A stretch of 64,000 bases of DNA from positions 75,001-139,000 of the forward strand of contig CAJNDT010003447.1 in assembly GCA_905221615.1 (NCBI GenBank). The letters are read 5' to 3'. The notes beneath the pieces were generated by a model, which was not told the origin of the DNA, did not search any database, and was given only the letters and a program-made list of their open reading frames with translations. Positions 1 through 14,700 of this stretch are shown here, one piece after another (position 1 is the stretch's first letter; the number at the start of each line of letters is the position of its first letter). This DNA comes from Symbiodinium sp. CCMP2592 (Eukaryota > Sar > Dinophyceae > Suessiales > Symbiodiniaceae). The position numbers and the translations under genes are program-made.

Positions 1-3000
1 GTATTGCCCATAACTCACTTTCAAACCATCGTAGTAGTCTTTCATGCTGATGTCATACTGCGTTGTTAAACAAACAGTTTGTTGATCATACTACATTGCT
101 GCGTTGTTGCATACGCCTGTCGAATGATGCGGCCTACAGAGTGTCAGAGTTTGGGGTTCGCGAAGCTTCCACAACGAGAGTGGCTTACGAATGTTACGTA
201 AGTGCGAAAGCCTGGAAGTAGTCTGCGCGAGTGCTGTCGGTAAGGCCTCTGTTGATAAACGTGGGATCAATAGGGTAGGGTAATGCCTTAGAGCAGCAGC
301 CGAGGCTTCTGCCATTGCGCCGACAGCTGCCACGATGCCACAGGTGGCAGGTGGCCTCCCAGGCTTCGGTGCCGGATGTGGATACTGTTTTCTAGGAGGA
401 CATCTGCGACAGCCTAGGGCAAACCTGGGTGTGTTGTCGGTGAAGGGGGTGAGCCTCCTCCGCGTCCTCAGAGGTTTGGGCTCATGCGAACAACCCTTCA
501 CACCGCTCGAATTCAATGAAGGGCTGTGCATAGGATTGGTACTTCGCCTGAACATGACACACGTCGTGTTGCTCTCGGTCTGCTAGACCAACATTCAGAG
601 CAAGAGCCCTACACCTACACCTCAACCACATGCTGCAGACTTTCAGACTGTGGCGAAGGCGCACCCTCGAGAGCGACTTGCAGATGCCGGTGTCCGAAAG
701 CACCCGGCAACCTAGCCGATGAGGAGCAGAATAGTAACTCAAGTATTACAGGTCTTGCCTACAACCGTCTTAATTAAGAGCGAGCAGGAAGCAAAGTTAA
801 ACAGTTCGCCTTGATCGTGGCAAAGAAGGGCAGTGTGTGGAGGTATGGACTTAGCAAAAGGTTTCCAGTGGATCGACGGCTGGAACGAACAAACCCTAGC
901 AACGCCGCTCACATGGTGCCTGTCCGTTTTATACCCGCCTTTGGACCCTTGGCAACCCCCCCCCCCCCACCCAAGAATTGCCTGAACCATTGGAGCCTAA
1001 GACCTTACACTTTCGACCCTTGCCTCCTACAGGTTCCAAACTTGACAGCGTAGGCCGCAAATTATCAAGCAGCACAGCCCAAGGCCCTAGACACAGCTAA
1101 CCGCTCCTGAACAAAAAAAACTCACGACACGCGTTGGTGGCGGTGGTCGTGCTAGAAGTAGTGGTGGTAGAAAAGTCAGACGAGCAAGGCTACTACTGCT
1201 ACGACGACGACTACCACTCACTAACTACCACCACCACCACGGCTGCCCACGACCACGACCACCACGACGACTACTACTAACTCTGCGACTACTACCGGAA
1301 ACACTGCTGTTGCAGCTGCTGCGGCTGGTGCTACGACTGCCACTTGTCCTACTCCTACTCCCACTCCGCCTCCACCTCCTGCTGCTCCCACTCCTACTGC
1401 TTGTGGCGCTGCTCCTCCTCCTTTTGCTGCCAGTACGACTGCTACTTCTTCTTGCAAACTATGTCAGCTAAAGCGGAGGGGTGTCTTCGAGACTTCGTGA
1501 TGCTAACATGTCATGTAACATGCTTGAATCTTCTAGGGCCTTGCTGTGTTTCTCTTGGCACCCGCACCATCCAACCTGGAGCCTGGTAGTGGGTGCCATA
1601 TTAGGATCATTGGGGCAACAAAGTCTGATCACCAGGGCATGCACTGGCTTGCCGACCACGTGCCCAGCCAACAGCGCGGTGCGAAGTGCGGCAGTCGAGG
1701 ACAACTGAGCTCTTGGAAAGTGGATTTTAGGGTCTCGGGGCTCAGTGTCAATCGCCGAACTTAGAGATTGTGCATGTGATTTGTAGGAAGGCGAGTAACA
1801 ACACTAGAGGCTTTACTGGGAACATCGTCAACAAAACCGCCATCACCATGATTATTCGTCATAGCCACAATCATCATCACAACCTCAACCTTCTTCATCC
1901 CCCATCATCAGCATCATCGTCAGCACGACCAGCAGCATCACAACCAAATCCAGCCCCAAACCACCTCCAACTATCGCGACGATTCTTGAAACTGAGCTGG
2001 AGTCTTGGTACACTGGCCTGCTTCAACCAAATGTTTGGGCACTTGGATCCCAAAGCAAGCGGCAACGAAAACATACCAGCGGTTCGCTCCAAAGGATGCT
2101 AGAGGGGAATGTTCGTAGATGTGGTTCCGATCGCCATTTGTTCCAGCAGCCCATCTCCGAAAGGAGCTGTGTCTCGATATTGGTCTGAGGATTGCAAGAA
2201 GTGCAAATTCAGCATGTTGATGGCTGAATGGGCTGTAGGATCGGGATTCTGTAGTTTAGGTTTGTGCACTTCGGTTTTGGGGCTTCTAGGGGCTGAGGGT
2301 AGCAGGCTTCTGAGCTCCTCAAAGGGTAGAAACGAGCCTCTTTGTCAGAGAACTCCGACGGAGAATGTGCAATGAACAATGTAGCAATGTTTCGTGATGG
2401 CACTCCTCGTCGAGGGCTTAAGACTACCTCTTAATGTCTTACGAGTGAACTCGTCCGAAGCCTTGAGCATCATAACTTGAGCCGCAGCACTTTGGGTTTG
2501 AAGTTAATGGGGCGAAGCCGAAGCTTCGATAAGCCGACAGCTCGTGCTGCTTGTCCTATCATTGGCTGACACGGGAATCTGGAAACATTTACAAAAAAAC
2601 ACTCCTGAATCCTAAACTTCCTAAACCCTTGCAAGGTTCAGTCTGTTGAGGCTCGGGCCATCGATCCACACGAACGGCAAAGGCTTCAGGACAGAACGTA
2701 TTCGTGTCGTTTGCGCATACGGATAAGGTGGTGGCTAGTGACCGTTCATGGTGTGGGCGATCGCCAGTGTATTGTCGCTGCTAGTCTGTTGAATGAGCTC
2801 ATGTCATGACATGGTAGACAGCATGCCACGGCTCAGCTGCGGGGCAACGACTCGCGTGGGTTCAGCCCTACTTGCCAATCTCCGCCCAAAAGCACAACGG
2901 AAGTGGTGGTGAGGGTCTTATGAGCCGGTCTAAGGGTGGGGTTGTGTCCAATCTCCGAGTTGAAGGCATCTTGCACGGGAAGGAGTTACGCATCTAAATT

Positions 3001-5628
3001 CTGCGTTTGGAAAGACTACGGTACAGATTGGAACTGGGGACATTGCAGGGGTGCTTCTCGCCTGGAAGCCTGAACTCGAACACGTCACATTTCTGAAGCT
3101 GTTTGCATCAACGTACGACGTGCTAAGGCTTAACTCAGGTTAGGCTAGATTCTAGGAGGACTCGGGTCGTTTAGCTTTCAGGGTTCATGGCAGCAACAGC
3201 TCCGTGAGCCCCTAAAGATGACTGTTGAATTCTCTTGATCTCTCTCTCTCTCTCTCTATCTATCTCTCCTTCGCGCTCCAGATTCCGCATTCTATTCACT
3301 CTCCACATATCCCTGTCACCAGTGTTGTGACGAGTTTCCAGGGCTATCTGCAGCCAGCAATACCAAAGGAAGCGTTGTCTCATGATTGTCGAGCGCATAC
3401 TGACGGTGCTCGTACTAACATAGACACGAAGTCTCTTGTCACGGCTGCATATGGGACTTTTCAACGTGCTTTCTCATTGGGCGGGGCCTTTGGCCGGCGC
3501 CTTGGGAGTCAAACGTGTGATGGCTCGTCCGCGCGGCGGATGCTTTGTCATTGTCCTCTGCCTGAACTGCAAACCCGACTTTAAACATGCGGTGATGATG
3601 ACACATTCATCGAAAAATGAATCCACAGGCTGACGACATATCGGACCGAAAGCATCCACCGGCTCATCCTTGCCGGGTGCACAGGGTAGCGCTTTCGCCT
3701 GTTCGCCGTCTCTATCTTGGATGGGGGGCTTGCCTGAAGACGGTTGAGCCTAAGCTGGTACTTTCGCAGCCCAAAAATGACTTACATCCGCAAGCCCGGC
3801 AGACCTTGACCAGCCCTGTGGTCCCAGCGTGGGCATTTTCGGATAGGGGAGGTGAGACGGCGCAAAGCACCATGGCTCCGGATTTGATCGACTGTGCCAT
3901 GTCTTTTATAATAGGGGCTGTACGGTTGTACGACCGAGGGTTCTGTAAGTCTCAAGCGTTCCATGGGTCGGCCTCAGCGGCCCACGCGCGAGGAGCTGCG
4001 GCCTCGTGCACACACGGGCTTGGCTTCTTTTGATCGTGGAGGGCCGAGTAGGGGTCTAGATGGGTTTAAGAGGTTTGGGTTCCGGGCCTCGACTTTTACA
4101 ACGCTTTGCACTCTCGGTTTCGGATGCTTGGACAAGAAGATGATGACACAAAGCGGGGTGGAGGGGGGGTCTCGAGCCGTACTCATGTTGGGTTCGGGGC
4201 AAGGTGATGAAGGGTTGGGGCTGCAAGGTTTCAACTGCCATAACTCGGGTGAACAAAGCAGGCTGTGCTTTTGAGCACCCAGTTGGGTACTTTGTCAGCG
4301 AGGCTTCGAACATCTTCGAACCTCCAAGACGGGGCCCGCCAGTTGCCATGCCCCGACAACAGTCGTAGCAAGCGACGATTCCTAGATTCCTGCATTTCGA
4401 ATCCGGTGGGGGTCCCTTGGAGTTTCTTGTTTTTGGATGGCTTTGGTTAATTTTTGTGTAGAGTAGACCTGACATGCAATGGCAATACATCGTTGGAGCT
4501 GCTGCGGGCTCTCCCTACCAAGTAGTTGCTATTGAGAGCATTTTTGGTTGAGTGACTCTTCTTTTTTCAAACTACCCGACCTGGTTGCATGATTCTTGGG
4601 ACTGTTTGATTGTGAGATCAGATGTTTCTTTCCCAAGCGGGACGGAGACCGCTCAACTTCCTTAAACTGGCCTTACACTGCAAGGTTGCCTTTTCTCACA
4701 CCTGAAGCGCCACACGCTCGGTGTACTTCATATGATGCTGCGGCTAGATGTTGCCGTGCTTGCATCCGCGCTGCAGTCTACATGCGCGGTGGCGTCTACG
4801 AGGTCCTGTACATGATCACATGTACCCGGTACTCCCGGTTCTACAACTGCTCTGGGTCCAAACGCGGCCATCTCGTCGTGCTGCTGCGACTCGCGCCATT
4901 GCGAAGTTGCTGCGCCGCGAGGAAGTCGAAGAACAATTGCCTCTAGTAATATACATCCAGGGGTCTTTAGCTTCGGCTCAGCACACATACTTGAACAAAA
5001 GGACTTAATCATACATTATCATACCTTATGCAAGCTTGGTGCAGGGGCAGGCCCAGAGGCTGGAGCAGTTCAATAGGCTGGCGTACTACGTACCCTGAGC
5101 TGTTTCTGTATGTTCGGACTCCGAGCCTCTTCATTGGACATGATCGTCTTCGGCATAGTCCAAAATACGGGGGGGTGGGGGGGGGGGGGAATTATTGAAA
5201 GTACGCGGAAGAAGAGGCAGCAAACTGCAAAATCACAAACGATACGAAGCGAATAGTAGTTTGTACCTTGCAGTCGAGTTCGTTCGGATTTTCAGGCGGT
5301 GATAGTGAGTAGTGGCCTGCACTACTCCGACTCCTATTTCCAGTGCTGCGGCTACTATGGCTACGACGACGACCACCACGGCCACCACCGCCACCACCCC
5401 CAGCACCGCCACCGCCACCACCGCCAGCGTGATCGTTAATTTAATGTGTCCAATGTAAACACAAACCTAAGGCCCGCAGCACAACCTCACCCTGCCGTGT
5501 ACAGCACGATCTGAACGCACAAAAAGTCTGACTCAGGCTTTCAGTCAATTTCTGCCCGGCAGCTGGCCGTCGAAAACTTCAATCCTCAATCCTAAACGCA
5601 AAAAAAACCTTGTGCAGCCAACTTACGG
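1..5628. other. Region downstream of the ATM-like gene; no supportable gene
   Basis: Contains a degenerate CAC/TAC/CTG trinucleotide tract (about 1131-1457), a TC/TCTA run (3236-3267), poly-G (5168-5190) and a second CCA/CGA tract (5343-5428). Open frames are short and low in quality. No promoter, spliced leader or RNA gene was recognised. Confidence 0.6.
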
Positions 5629-5717
5629 TCAAAGCCATGGGCTCCATCCGTAGAACATTTTGCAAAGGTTGTTCGTATCTGTGGCCTCGTGGATGACCTG
5701 GCCGACACATGCACTGA
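5629..5717 (-). CDS. ATM-like last exon: FATC domain and stop
   Basis: The exon follows a pyrimidine-rich acceptor (CTTTCGGTTCTGAG) and reads VGQVIHEATD, then NNLCKMFYGWSPWL, then TGA. The FATC domain of PIKKs has the pattern GQV..LI..ATD..NLC.MF.GW.PW at the very C-terminus, so this fixes the 3' end of the coding region. Compared with the family about three residues are missing between GQV and the IHEATD stretch. The two-base start phase fits an upstream exon ending one base into a codon (6572). Confidence 0.9.
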
Positions 5718-8700
5718 CTCAGAACCGAAAGGAGCCCAATGCTATAGAGTACACCTGGAAATCCGTTACGACAGGTGCTGTGCTAATCCAGAATTAAAGC
5801 ATTTCATGCGCGGATATCGAATCGGACTCCGGGATCATAAATACCCCAACCCAAAACACCGGACCTGGACGCATAATCCCCTGAAGTTTGCTGTTGAGGG
5901 TTTAGGAAGTCCAGGGTGATTTTCTGGGCTGAAGCGAAAGATCCTCAAGAAATGGCACTGTTACTCGTAGTCGTGTATATCTATGGCATCAATGTGGACA
6001 TTCCGAGGCACTGCTGGTTCCTGGCATGAAGGGATGCCGTGCTGACAGGTTAAGTATGTCGCGCACCAGATGGGATCAGAGTTTAGTTCAGAACAGTTCA
6101 GGGGGCGTACGTTCGGTATTGTTGCGGGCCAAAGTGTTAGACCACTAGTCACTAAATTTCAAGCCGAGATGCCCTGCCCACGTGTGCCGGGACGCCCAGA
6201 GACGTGGCAAAGCCCTGTGCCTCGCCCAGCAACTTCGCCTGGTTGCCCCTTTATATAAGATTGCACCAAGGGGGTCAGTGGCTATAGTATGGGGCTCGGG
6301 GGTTTGGTTCTTCAACTCAAGTTTCGGTGATTTCGGCCGAGAGTTGAATGCTCGAGCCTCTAGCAGACTCTAGCTGTTTCAAAACGCAGGACACTCAAGA
6401 AACCAAACCCTAGCCGGAATAGCTCCGCAGCTCTGAGCAATGCATGGCCCCGATTATTTCCACGGACCTGAATCAACAGCCAAGGGCACCGTAAAACCCC
6501 TGAGTTGAGATTCAATAAACATAAACAAACGTAAACCATACACTCAAAATCATAAACCCCAACAGAATCTCCCGCGGGCCGAGCCTTCACGTTCACCAAG
6601 GCTCTCTTGGCCATCTCATTGCCCTGCACGTCCTGGGAAGAACGCTATCGGCGGCAATCGTTGCCGTCGCAGTCGGACCATGATGATACGCACAATAAAA
6701 AGCGCAGACATGCTGAGCTAGATGATGACGGATGTGACGATGCACATGCCGGGCACATGGAAACCACAACAATGACCGAAGCAACAAACACTTGACACTT
6801 TATATCATGCTAGTCACAGCCCCAAGGTGACTCCCCTCCGGCAGCATCCCGGTAACCCTTTTTTGAACCCGCTCTGAGCACGGTACAAACCCTGAAGCCC
6901 AAAAACCCGTGAATTCCAAAATCCAAGTATTGTTTGACTCAGGCACAGAGAGCATCGTTCGCGGGCCTTGCCCGGGTTTGAAACTTGAAGTATTTGTTTC
7001 GGCTTGATCGATATTTACTACAAGTACTACAATTTGTTTCAGGGGTCCTCTGCCAGCGAAACTGCCGTTTGAGCGTAGCTTTGAAGTGGCTCGAAGCTCA
7101 AGCCGCCTAAAGACCTAATCTCACAGCCTGAACCCCATCTTAAGAACATGAGTAACAGCTTCGATGTATAAGGAGCCAAACCTGTCAGGACGACCATGTG
7201 CTTCCGGACTATGACTGAGGAAGATCTCGCCGTGCGCACTTTTCAAAGACCATTGGCAATGAGGGGTCGCCCCCGAAGCCCTTTTTCATTCCCTTGGTTG
7301 TGGCCTTGAACTCCCAGAAGCGCTCACACCTCAAGCGATCTGCTCTGTCCAAGCCTGAGGTTGCGTTCTGCTCCGGCTCGCTCTGATGCGATCGGCTTGG
7401 CGTGAGCGACCATTTGTAGAGGGGGTCGTGCACAAAGACTTCGGTCACCTTGGACGAATATCGGCTTTCAGCTGAAGCTTCGAACATGCGCCTGTCAGGA
7501 CATCGAACTGCCTCACCACCACCACCACCACCACCACCACCACCACCACCACCACCACCACCACCACCACCACCACTGCTACAATTACAGAGGCTGCGCT
7601 GCAAGTGGATAACCATTCCTGGTGCAGGTTCGCAGCACTGTTGCAGCCGCCAACTCTGATTTGCTGCGGAGCTGCGGCAATGACAAGCGTGGAACTCCCG
7701 CGGAGCACCTAGCAAAGCCAAGTCTCCGGGTCCCGCGCACTTCGAAGATAAAGGTACGGAATTTCGGCTTTGGCTAGCCACAGACTTCATTACCAGAAGG
7801 GTCTTTCGTTCTAACGCTGTTATCAGCTGCCGCATCCTGTCACAGAGTACGCCTTCGGCACAGGTAGAGACTCAGCAGCAAAAACCTTTACACACTTGAC
7901 TATCTGCATGTGTGTGCGTGTGTGCGTGTGTGCGTGTGAATGTGTATATGTGTGTGTGTGTGTGTGTGCGCGTGCGTGTGTATGAAAAGAGAATGTGAAT
8001 ACAAAGGTTTGCCTGCATGCGTACATACATACCACTCAAAATGCTTTACCGAGGAGCATCAATCCCTCTCCCCAACCCCTCGCTTTGGTGAAGGCTGCGG
8101 CAAGACTTCCGTCCAGAAGTGAACACGACTTGCAAGAAACCCAGCCCCGAGCCTAAACCTACAGCCGAACAATGTCGGAAACTGATGCTCCGTCCTTCCC
8201 CACCTCTTTCCTGGAATAGAAAGGCGAAGGCGAAGCCTTCTCCCTATACCAGGTTTTTCTGGTGGAGAATGCGTTCAATCCATGGCTGTGGCGCTTACCT
8301 TTGCCGGGTCTATATGCTTCGGGCTGGCTGCCGAGCTTCACCTTACTCAACCCAGAACACCAGCAGCAAAGCCCCAAGCTCTGCCTCCATGGTCAACTCG
8401 CAGCATCGACGGAATAGGCCGCTGCTGCCCAGGCATCCAAGACCTGGAGTTTAGTGGCTGCAGCTTGCAGAGCAAGGTGGGCTTCATCAAGACTCTGTCA
8501 GTGGTGCGGCGCTTGGAAGGATGCGTGCCGAGCACCGTGAATGCTAGAGCACGTCTGCAAGTACATGAAATATGAAAGATTATAAAGATTAAAATATCAC
8601 GGATTGTCTCCGGTATCCCCATGTTCACATAGTGGAAAATCTTCATCGCTCGAGGTCTAGGTCCCTCCTGCCCATCCTTCCGTACAAGTCTGGACAGGCG

Positions 8701-11700
8701 GGCACCCGAAACCCCGAAGCTATCCCCCAAATCCATGACGCCTGTTAAGCTCACGCCTGGACTGAAGCTATTAATGTTCACCCACTTTCACAGGCTCTCG
8801 ACTTCTAGCCCACGCTCCCTCCGGCTGGTTACCACGCAGCCGGACAGTCTTATGCCGAAAGCTCTTCAAAAAAGCTGCCTGCAGCCCCTGAACCCCCTGA
8901 ATCATACTAACTGCCTAAACCGTGAAGTCTCAGCGTATCGACTACGCTCGACAGAAGCAACGAAAGGAATCACCCTGAACCACCAAGCCCTAACCTAGAA
9001 ACCTCCGAAGAGAAGTCCAGCAGCCTGCCACGATGTCGCGCGTCAGCCGGAAAGGCACCATCTCCGGGATCTGAAGCAGGCGGCCCGCCTTTGCCAGGGT
9101 CTGGGTTTCGAGGGTTTTGTATGGTTTTGCGGTTGGGTGTTAGGGTTTGGGGTGTATAGGATTAGGGTTAAGGTTTGGGAGCTTAGAGTTTGCGGTTTGG
9201 AGATGCTTGAGGTTTACATCGTCTTGGGGTTGAGGTGCGAGGGCAGACAGCAATGCAAGGGCATACCACCTACATACAGATCACAACGTAGAATGCTTGC
9301 AAACCGCCGTCACGTAAAGGACCCGCCAAGAGCTTAACACATTGTCTTGACCGAGCCTAAAACTCTACTCCAGAGCTGCGACCTGGATAACCAAGGAGAA
9401 GTCGACAAAACCACACAGCAATCATAGTATTCGGCCTAATTGAACATTAGACCGAAGATCAAAGTAAAATCCACTGACATATCAGCTTGTGGACATCACC
9501 ACGCCACCAACCATGTCAAACTATGTCAAATTCAATATCTGTCTTTCGTTTGAAGGTACATGAACAAATGAAGCGCACTGCGGCTGATTTACAGCCGGAT
9601 GCGGGCCATTCATGCAATATCTTTTCACACGGCATTGCGCCAATAGTGGAAATCACCACATAATGTCGTGTATAGACCATTGTCTCAATCTGAAGGCTCA
9701 GGCCTAAAACCACAACTACCAGAACGAGACAATGACGATATCAACAGCGGCGACAACCCAGCCATGATCTTCTAAAGCTATCAGCCCAAGTCCCACCACC
9801 CTCACCGCCAACCCTAAACTAAATCCTTCACCCTGCTCCCCCCTCATGTGCTAAGCATGTTAGCTCTCTACTCCCTGAGAAACCGTAGATATGTGGGATA
9901 TTCAAAGGTGTAAAAACAAACAGATTGCTATGAAAGAGGCTCCAAGGACCCAACCCCCAAGACACTACATGTCTTGCTGCATTGTGCCCAGGCCGATCAG
10001 CACATAAAGCATGGAAGGCTTGCAAGGATTCCTCAGTGTAAGGATGGCCTTTTCAAGTAGCTATAATGACAAGAGGAGACGATGATGATAGCAAAAGAAC
10101 CGTCGCAAAGCCTTGGGCCTGACAGGCCTTCTGAAAACGTCGGTGCCTCGAACGTGATCCCAAAGTCGATGTGGATGAGCTCACCTGTCCTTGGCACGCA
10201 AAGCTAAGCGGATTCGGTAACAGTTTAGTATTATTGCCTTCTTAGCTGAGAAGCCTCCAATTGGGCTTCCAGTCCACATGGTTTCTTCAAGTTGTGCAAG
10301 GCTTGAGGGGTCAAAGGGTCGGTTTGTTTCCACCTCAACCCTAGCTTGCGTGCTTCATCGCCGGTGCCTCTTGTCGAAGAGGATATTGTTCACGTGCCGG
10401 TCGCCAAGACCAACGATGTAGCCTGCCACAGTTTGGTGGAGACGCAAACCCCTTCCGGAATCCAACTTTCAAAATACGTAAGCGCGAAGGCAACGGGATC
10501 GGGGCGTGGCATCCGGAGCCGTGGACGAATTCCAAAACACCAAGTCCTCTCCTACCATCACTGTGCTGTCAGTATTCTTCACACTAGCAGTTGCTAGCAA
10601 TGCGTGATGTTCGTCGTTGATACACTATTCGGACTTCGGATCAGAAGGCTGTTGGGCGCATGGGGTTTAAGGGAGTCTTCGGAGTTCTAGCAGCATTTCA
10701 GTCTTGCTTATCTGATAGCTTGGGGGATGCCGGATCTGAGGTATTAGGCTCGAGAACCACTTAAAGCTTTATAGTCAAGAGTAATGCTTCTCCATCTACC
10801 TGACACTTACAATGTTCCATTGCTTTTAAAGGGGTATCTTCGACCACAACACGAGGAACTTTGGCACAAGGGTTGCGCAGAAGCGATCTGGGCCGCCAAC
10901 CCACAATGGAGCTGACAGCAGTCGATCGTGCGTAAGCCCGTCGTGCCGCGTGCCAGTCCTGAGTTGGTCAAGGAAGCTCCGAGGCTTCAGCTGTGAATCC
11001 CCATTGCTCCACAGCCTTACGGACGGACACCTGCAATGTGAATGGAACATCCCAGGGGAAGGTCAAGCTCCAGAGTGTATAAGGGAGTTCGCCGTGACTC
11101 CTTCCTTCTTGCACCTGAAGGTTGCGAACATGCTGACAAGTCCGCGAGAACCTAGGTTGATGAACAAGCCTTTAAGAACAACACAACCCGAAGAGGGACT
11201 ACTGTGATTCTCTGCCCTACATCATCGCTTTTCTCAAGACTTCTTGGCTGGGTACCTGATGGTACTTGCTGTCGAGGATACGTATCCACCCTAGACTCAC
11301 GGCCGTATTGTTTAGAGATGCCGTTGTGGGTCAGGCTCAGTGAGGGGACTTCTGTGATTTGGGAACCCCTCAACGATTCGGTAACTTGTGGGGGCAGCCA
11401 ATACACCATCTCATCACCCTGAATATCAGACTCGGCGTCCTGAGGCGACGGAAACCGCTCCAGAAAGACCAGATGCATGACCTTGGCATCCCCAGGAACA
11501 TGCCCACTCACTTACCAAATTGGACATGCTTTGTGCTGGAACATAGGACTCGGATTTGGGGTTGCGAAGCTCCATCGCTATCGAAAGCTACTGGAGCAGG
11601 GTCCATTTTACGGGTAAAGAGGTGTAGTGGGACCCGGATTTCAAGCACGCACTACTACGAATCTCCATCAGGGTCTCACAAGACCTTCAAGTACACTACA

Positions 11701-14700
11701 CTAGTCTTTATCTACCGGGACCAGAGAAGCCAAAATAAGGGATCCTGACTTGGGGATCTGCACGCAAGTCAGGTCTCGAGGCTCGGCTCTCGGATGAGAT
11801 CACAAGTGGGCAGAGCAGCAGAGCAAGGGTCCGGGCGCCCCTGCGAAGAAGAAATCTCGCCGAAATGATATGGTTACATGCGGGTATAAGTTCAAGGCTC
11901 GGAGGGTTTAGGATTTGGATAACAGGAGAAAAGCTTGCAGCCTCTGCTTTTGAAATTCGCGACATAAAAGCCAGACAACTGTTGCAAATAGCCGAGCGGA
12001 GTCTGGAATCAAGTGCCGTTCGGACAGGACTCGACTGCTGCTTAGGTTCCCCATTCGACGAAACTCTTGCAATCTGCATCATGCTACATCCAGACCGCAG
12101 CAATGAAGTTAGAGTCTAGCGTGTCAGAACATGTCAGATCTAGGCAGACCGTATCCGGAGCTGCAGCATGCTGTCTTCCGCATCTCTGGGAACCGAAGTC
12201 GCGAAAAGCTACGTGTGACTGTGTCAAGATGACACTCCCATCTCCTACAGTTCAGACTTGCAGAGCAGCACGAGAAGGCCCAGGCTCAACAGCTGCTTCG
12301 AGGCTTTTGAGGCTTAGATGCTTGTAAGCCTTTTTGGGCCAGCGACAGGTTTGAAGTGGCGGTAGATCTCTGCGAAGGCGCGCGGCTGCGCTTGGCGGTC
12401 ACCGTTCTTGGCCGCCTTGCAGGCAGTGAGAAAAACAAACAACAGGGCTGGTGCACAGCACGGGCGAACTTTGCACTGCTTTGCGCTGAAATGGTTTGCC
12501 CGGGCTTCTTACAAGCGGCTCTTGCTTCGTGGTAGATGCTGCAGCACCAAGCTTTTTGGCAAGACGAGCTTCAGACTTGCAGGCATGCAAAGATGAAGAG
12601 TATGGCAGCGAACCGTTCGCAGAACAAGCTTATGCCATGATTCACTACGGCCGTCTTGAACCGCTATCATCACACTACAACGGCCCCGCCTGGAGAGCGT
12701 CCACCATCTTCTGTCTGCACTGGTGGTGCAGCCAGTCTTCCGGCCTGTACTTCTGGTGCGCACCCTCCACTGGGCCGAAAAGGATCTCTGCGAGCGTGGT
12801 CGTGTGCTCCACCCACTCGGCGACTCCTGTGGCAGAGGGTTCACTCAGGCTTACACTGGGCTTTTGGAGGGCTTGAGCGCCGTGCTGATGTCATTGGTTC
12901 CGGAGTGTGCAGACGGGCTGAGGCGTGCAGACGCATGTGACTCCTGCGCAGGGCGAGAGCGGGATGACCTGGAATGTGCGCAGCGACAGCTGGGTGTCCT
13001 GCCATTCTGTCACATCACAAGCCGTGCGAACACCTGTACGGGCATTATAAGACCACGAACAACATGCGTCATCATGTAGGCCCGGCGCTTTAATCCTGGC
13101 TGATGAATCTGAGACAAAGGAACATCACATCAACAGCGCGATACAGCTGAAACCTTCTCGCACAGCTTTCACTTCCCTCTGCAGCTCCTGAAATACATCG
13201 TTCAGCAAACGGAACAGCTGCTGCATCACTGCGTCCTGCCTGCAGGGGTGCAAGTGCTTTTAGAAGCTTGTCCATGTGGCGAAGAATCCACTGCGATAAA
13301 TGATAGACAAACAATCCTAGTCCTAGTACATTGAAAACAAATACCTGCAGTGCGTCTGGACCTAAATGTTCCTTGACAGTGCTGAGCTTCACACAACTTA
13401 ACCCAAGAGTACCTCAAGGCAGAGAGGGGAAAGTGCTCAGGAAGTGCGTTCAATCACCAAGTCGCTGAAACCCAGCCCTACGCCGCTAAGTCCCAAAATC
13501 TTCACATGCCAGCCTCAGGTCGTCCATGCCTTTGACCAGCTGCTTCAGCTCCCTGCCAGCCGAGTCGCGGACTCGTACCTAGGCTCAGGGTCCGGCTTCG
13601 GGAGACAATCCGATGGGTTCAGGGTCTCGGCGCTCACGCTCGGACAATCCAGGCGAGGCTCAAGGTTTTTTTAGGGCATCGTGGTTCGGGGCGTTGATGG
13701 AGTTTATTAGGAGTTTCAGGTTTAGTCGTATCGGATTCAATTTTTAGGTCGAACGCATAGTGCAGAGGCGGGGCGATTCTCGGGCAGGAGACCCCTTGCG
13801 GCGCGATGCTGAAGCTGTCCTTAGCAGGATCTCTGCAAAGATTCAGGTGGAGGTACTTGAGCAGACTGAACCTTAACCGCCTTAACCCTGCCGTGTTCGC
13901 GACCCAGTGTCAGCGAAGCCTTCGATATGAGAGCCGTCACCGGCGGACGAGGTGGGAACTGGGATCTTGATGCTCTGCAGCGCCTGCATTCTAGGGCTTC
14001 AGGGATTTACATGTGGGTGTTTCGTTAGATAAGTGGCCTAATACGAGGTCTTGTGGGGGACCGGTGTCTTCTGAAACTTTCGCCCGGCACCTTAGTGACG
14101 GCTTTGAACTCGGGGATGCGTGACAATGCCACCTCTGCATCGCGGTTCTTCTTGTCAATCGGAAACTCCTGCGCAACGGCAGTGAATGTAGCGTGCGTCT
14201 CGTGTCCACGTTTAGCCTTTCACAGCACAGAATTTGGACGAAGGTGTGAGGGCTTGTAGGTAGGGATTCTTCAAACATGACGGATCAAACGGACCCAGTT
14301 CATAACTACTTCTCTACATATGTATGTGAGGTTGCATGTGTCTGCACGGCTGCGTCCTAGGTGGCACCTGTATTGGGTCGGGGTGTTTGAGACAACGGAC
14401 GTTTGCACACAAAGTCGATGTAGTGCGGGATTTTGGCACATCCGATGGGTGACCTCGTACCATGGCTCATTCACGTCACAGCCTACTCCAAAGCCACAGC
14501 CTTCCAACCCCCACAATGACCTGCACAAGGTTGAGAGCCCAGACTCGACGTGATGTTGCCCCCTGCCCTAGGTGGCGCAGCATGTTCCCCGTAGCCAGAG
14601 CTCCGGCTTCTAAGACCCCTAAACCCCTGTTTGGGCCTTTAAAGCACAAAACACAACCCGCTGCAATTACTGAGCAGGGGGCCGCTATGGCCAGGTAGAA

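Noticed and set aside
1221..1457. Val/Gly-rich and Ser/Cys-rich open frames
   Set aside because: Products of a degenerate trinucleotide tract, with no non-repetitive coding sequence.
1468..1704. Minus frame ending in GW.GC, considered as a FATC domain
   Set aside because: Lacks the GQV…ATD pattern and terminal GWxxW; the true FATC with stop is at 5717-5629.
4728..5012. Minus frame containing HVQDLVDAT, considered as FATC
   Set aside because: No FYGW..W ending follows, and it lies downstream of the real stop codon.
7209..7835. 208-codon minus ORF taken as one exon
   Set aside because: The (CAC)n tract inside it would encode poly-Gly; splice signals and ATM alignment instead support two small exons (7826-7794 and 7448-7365).
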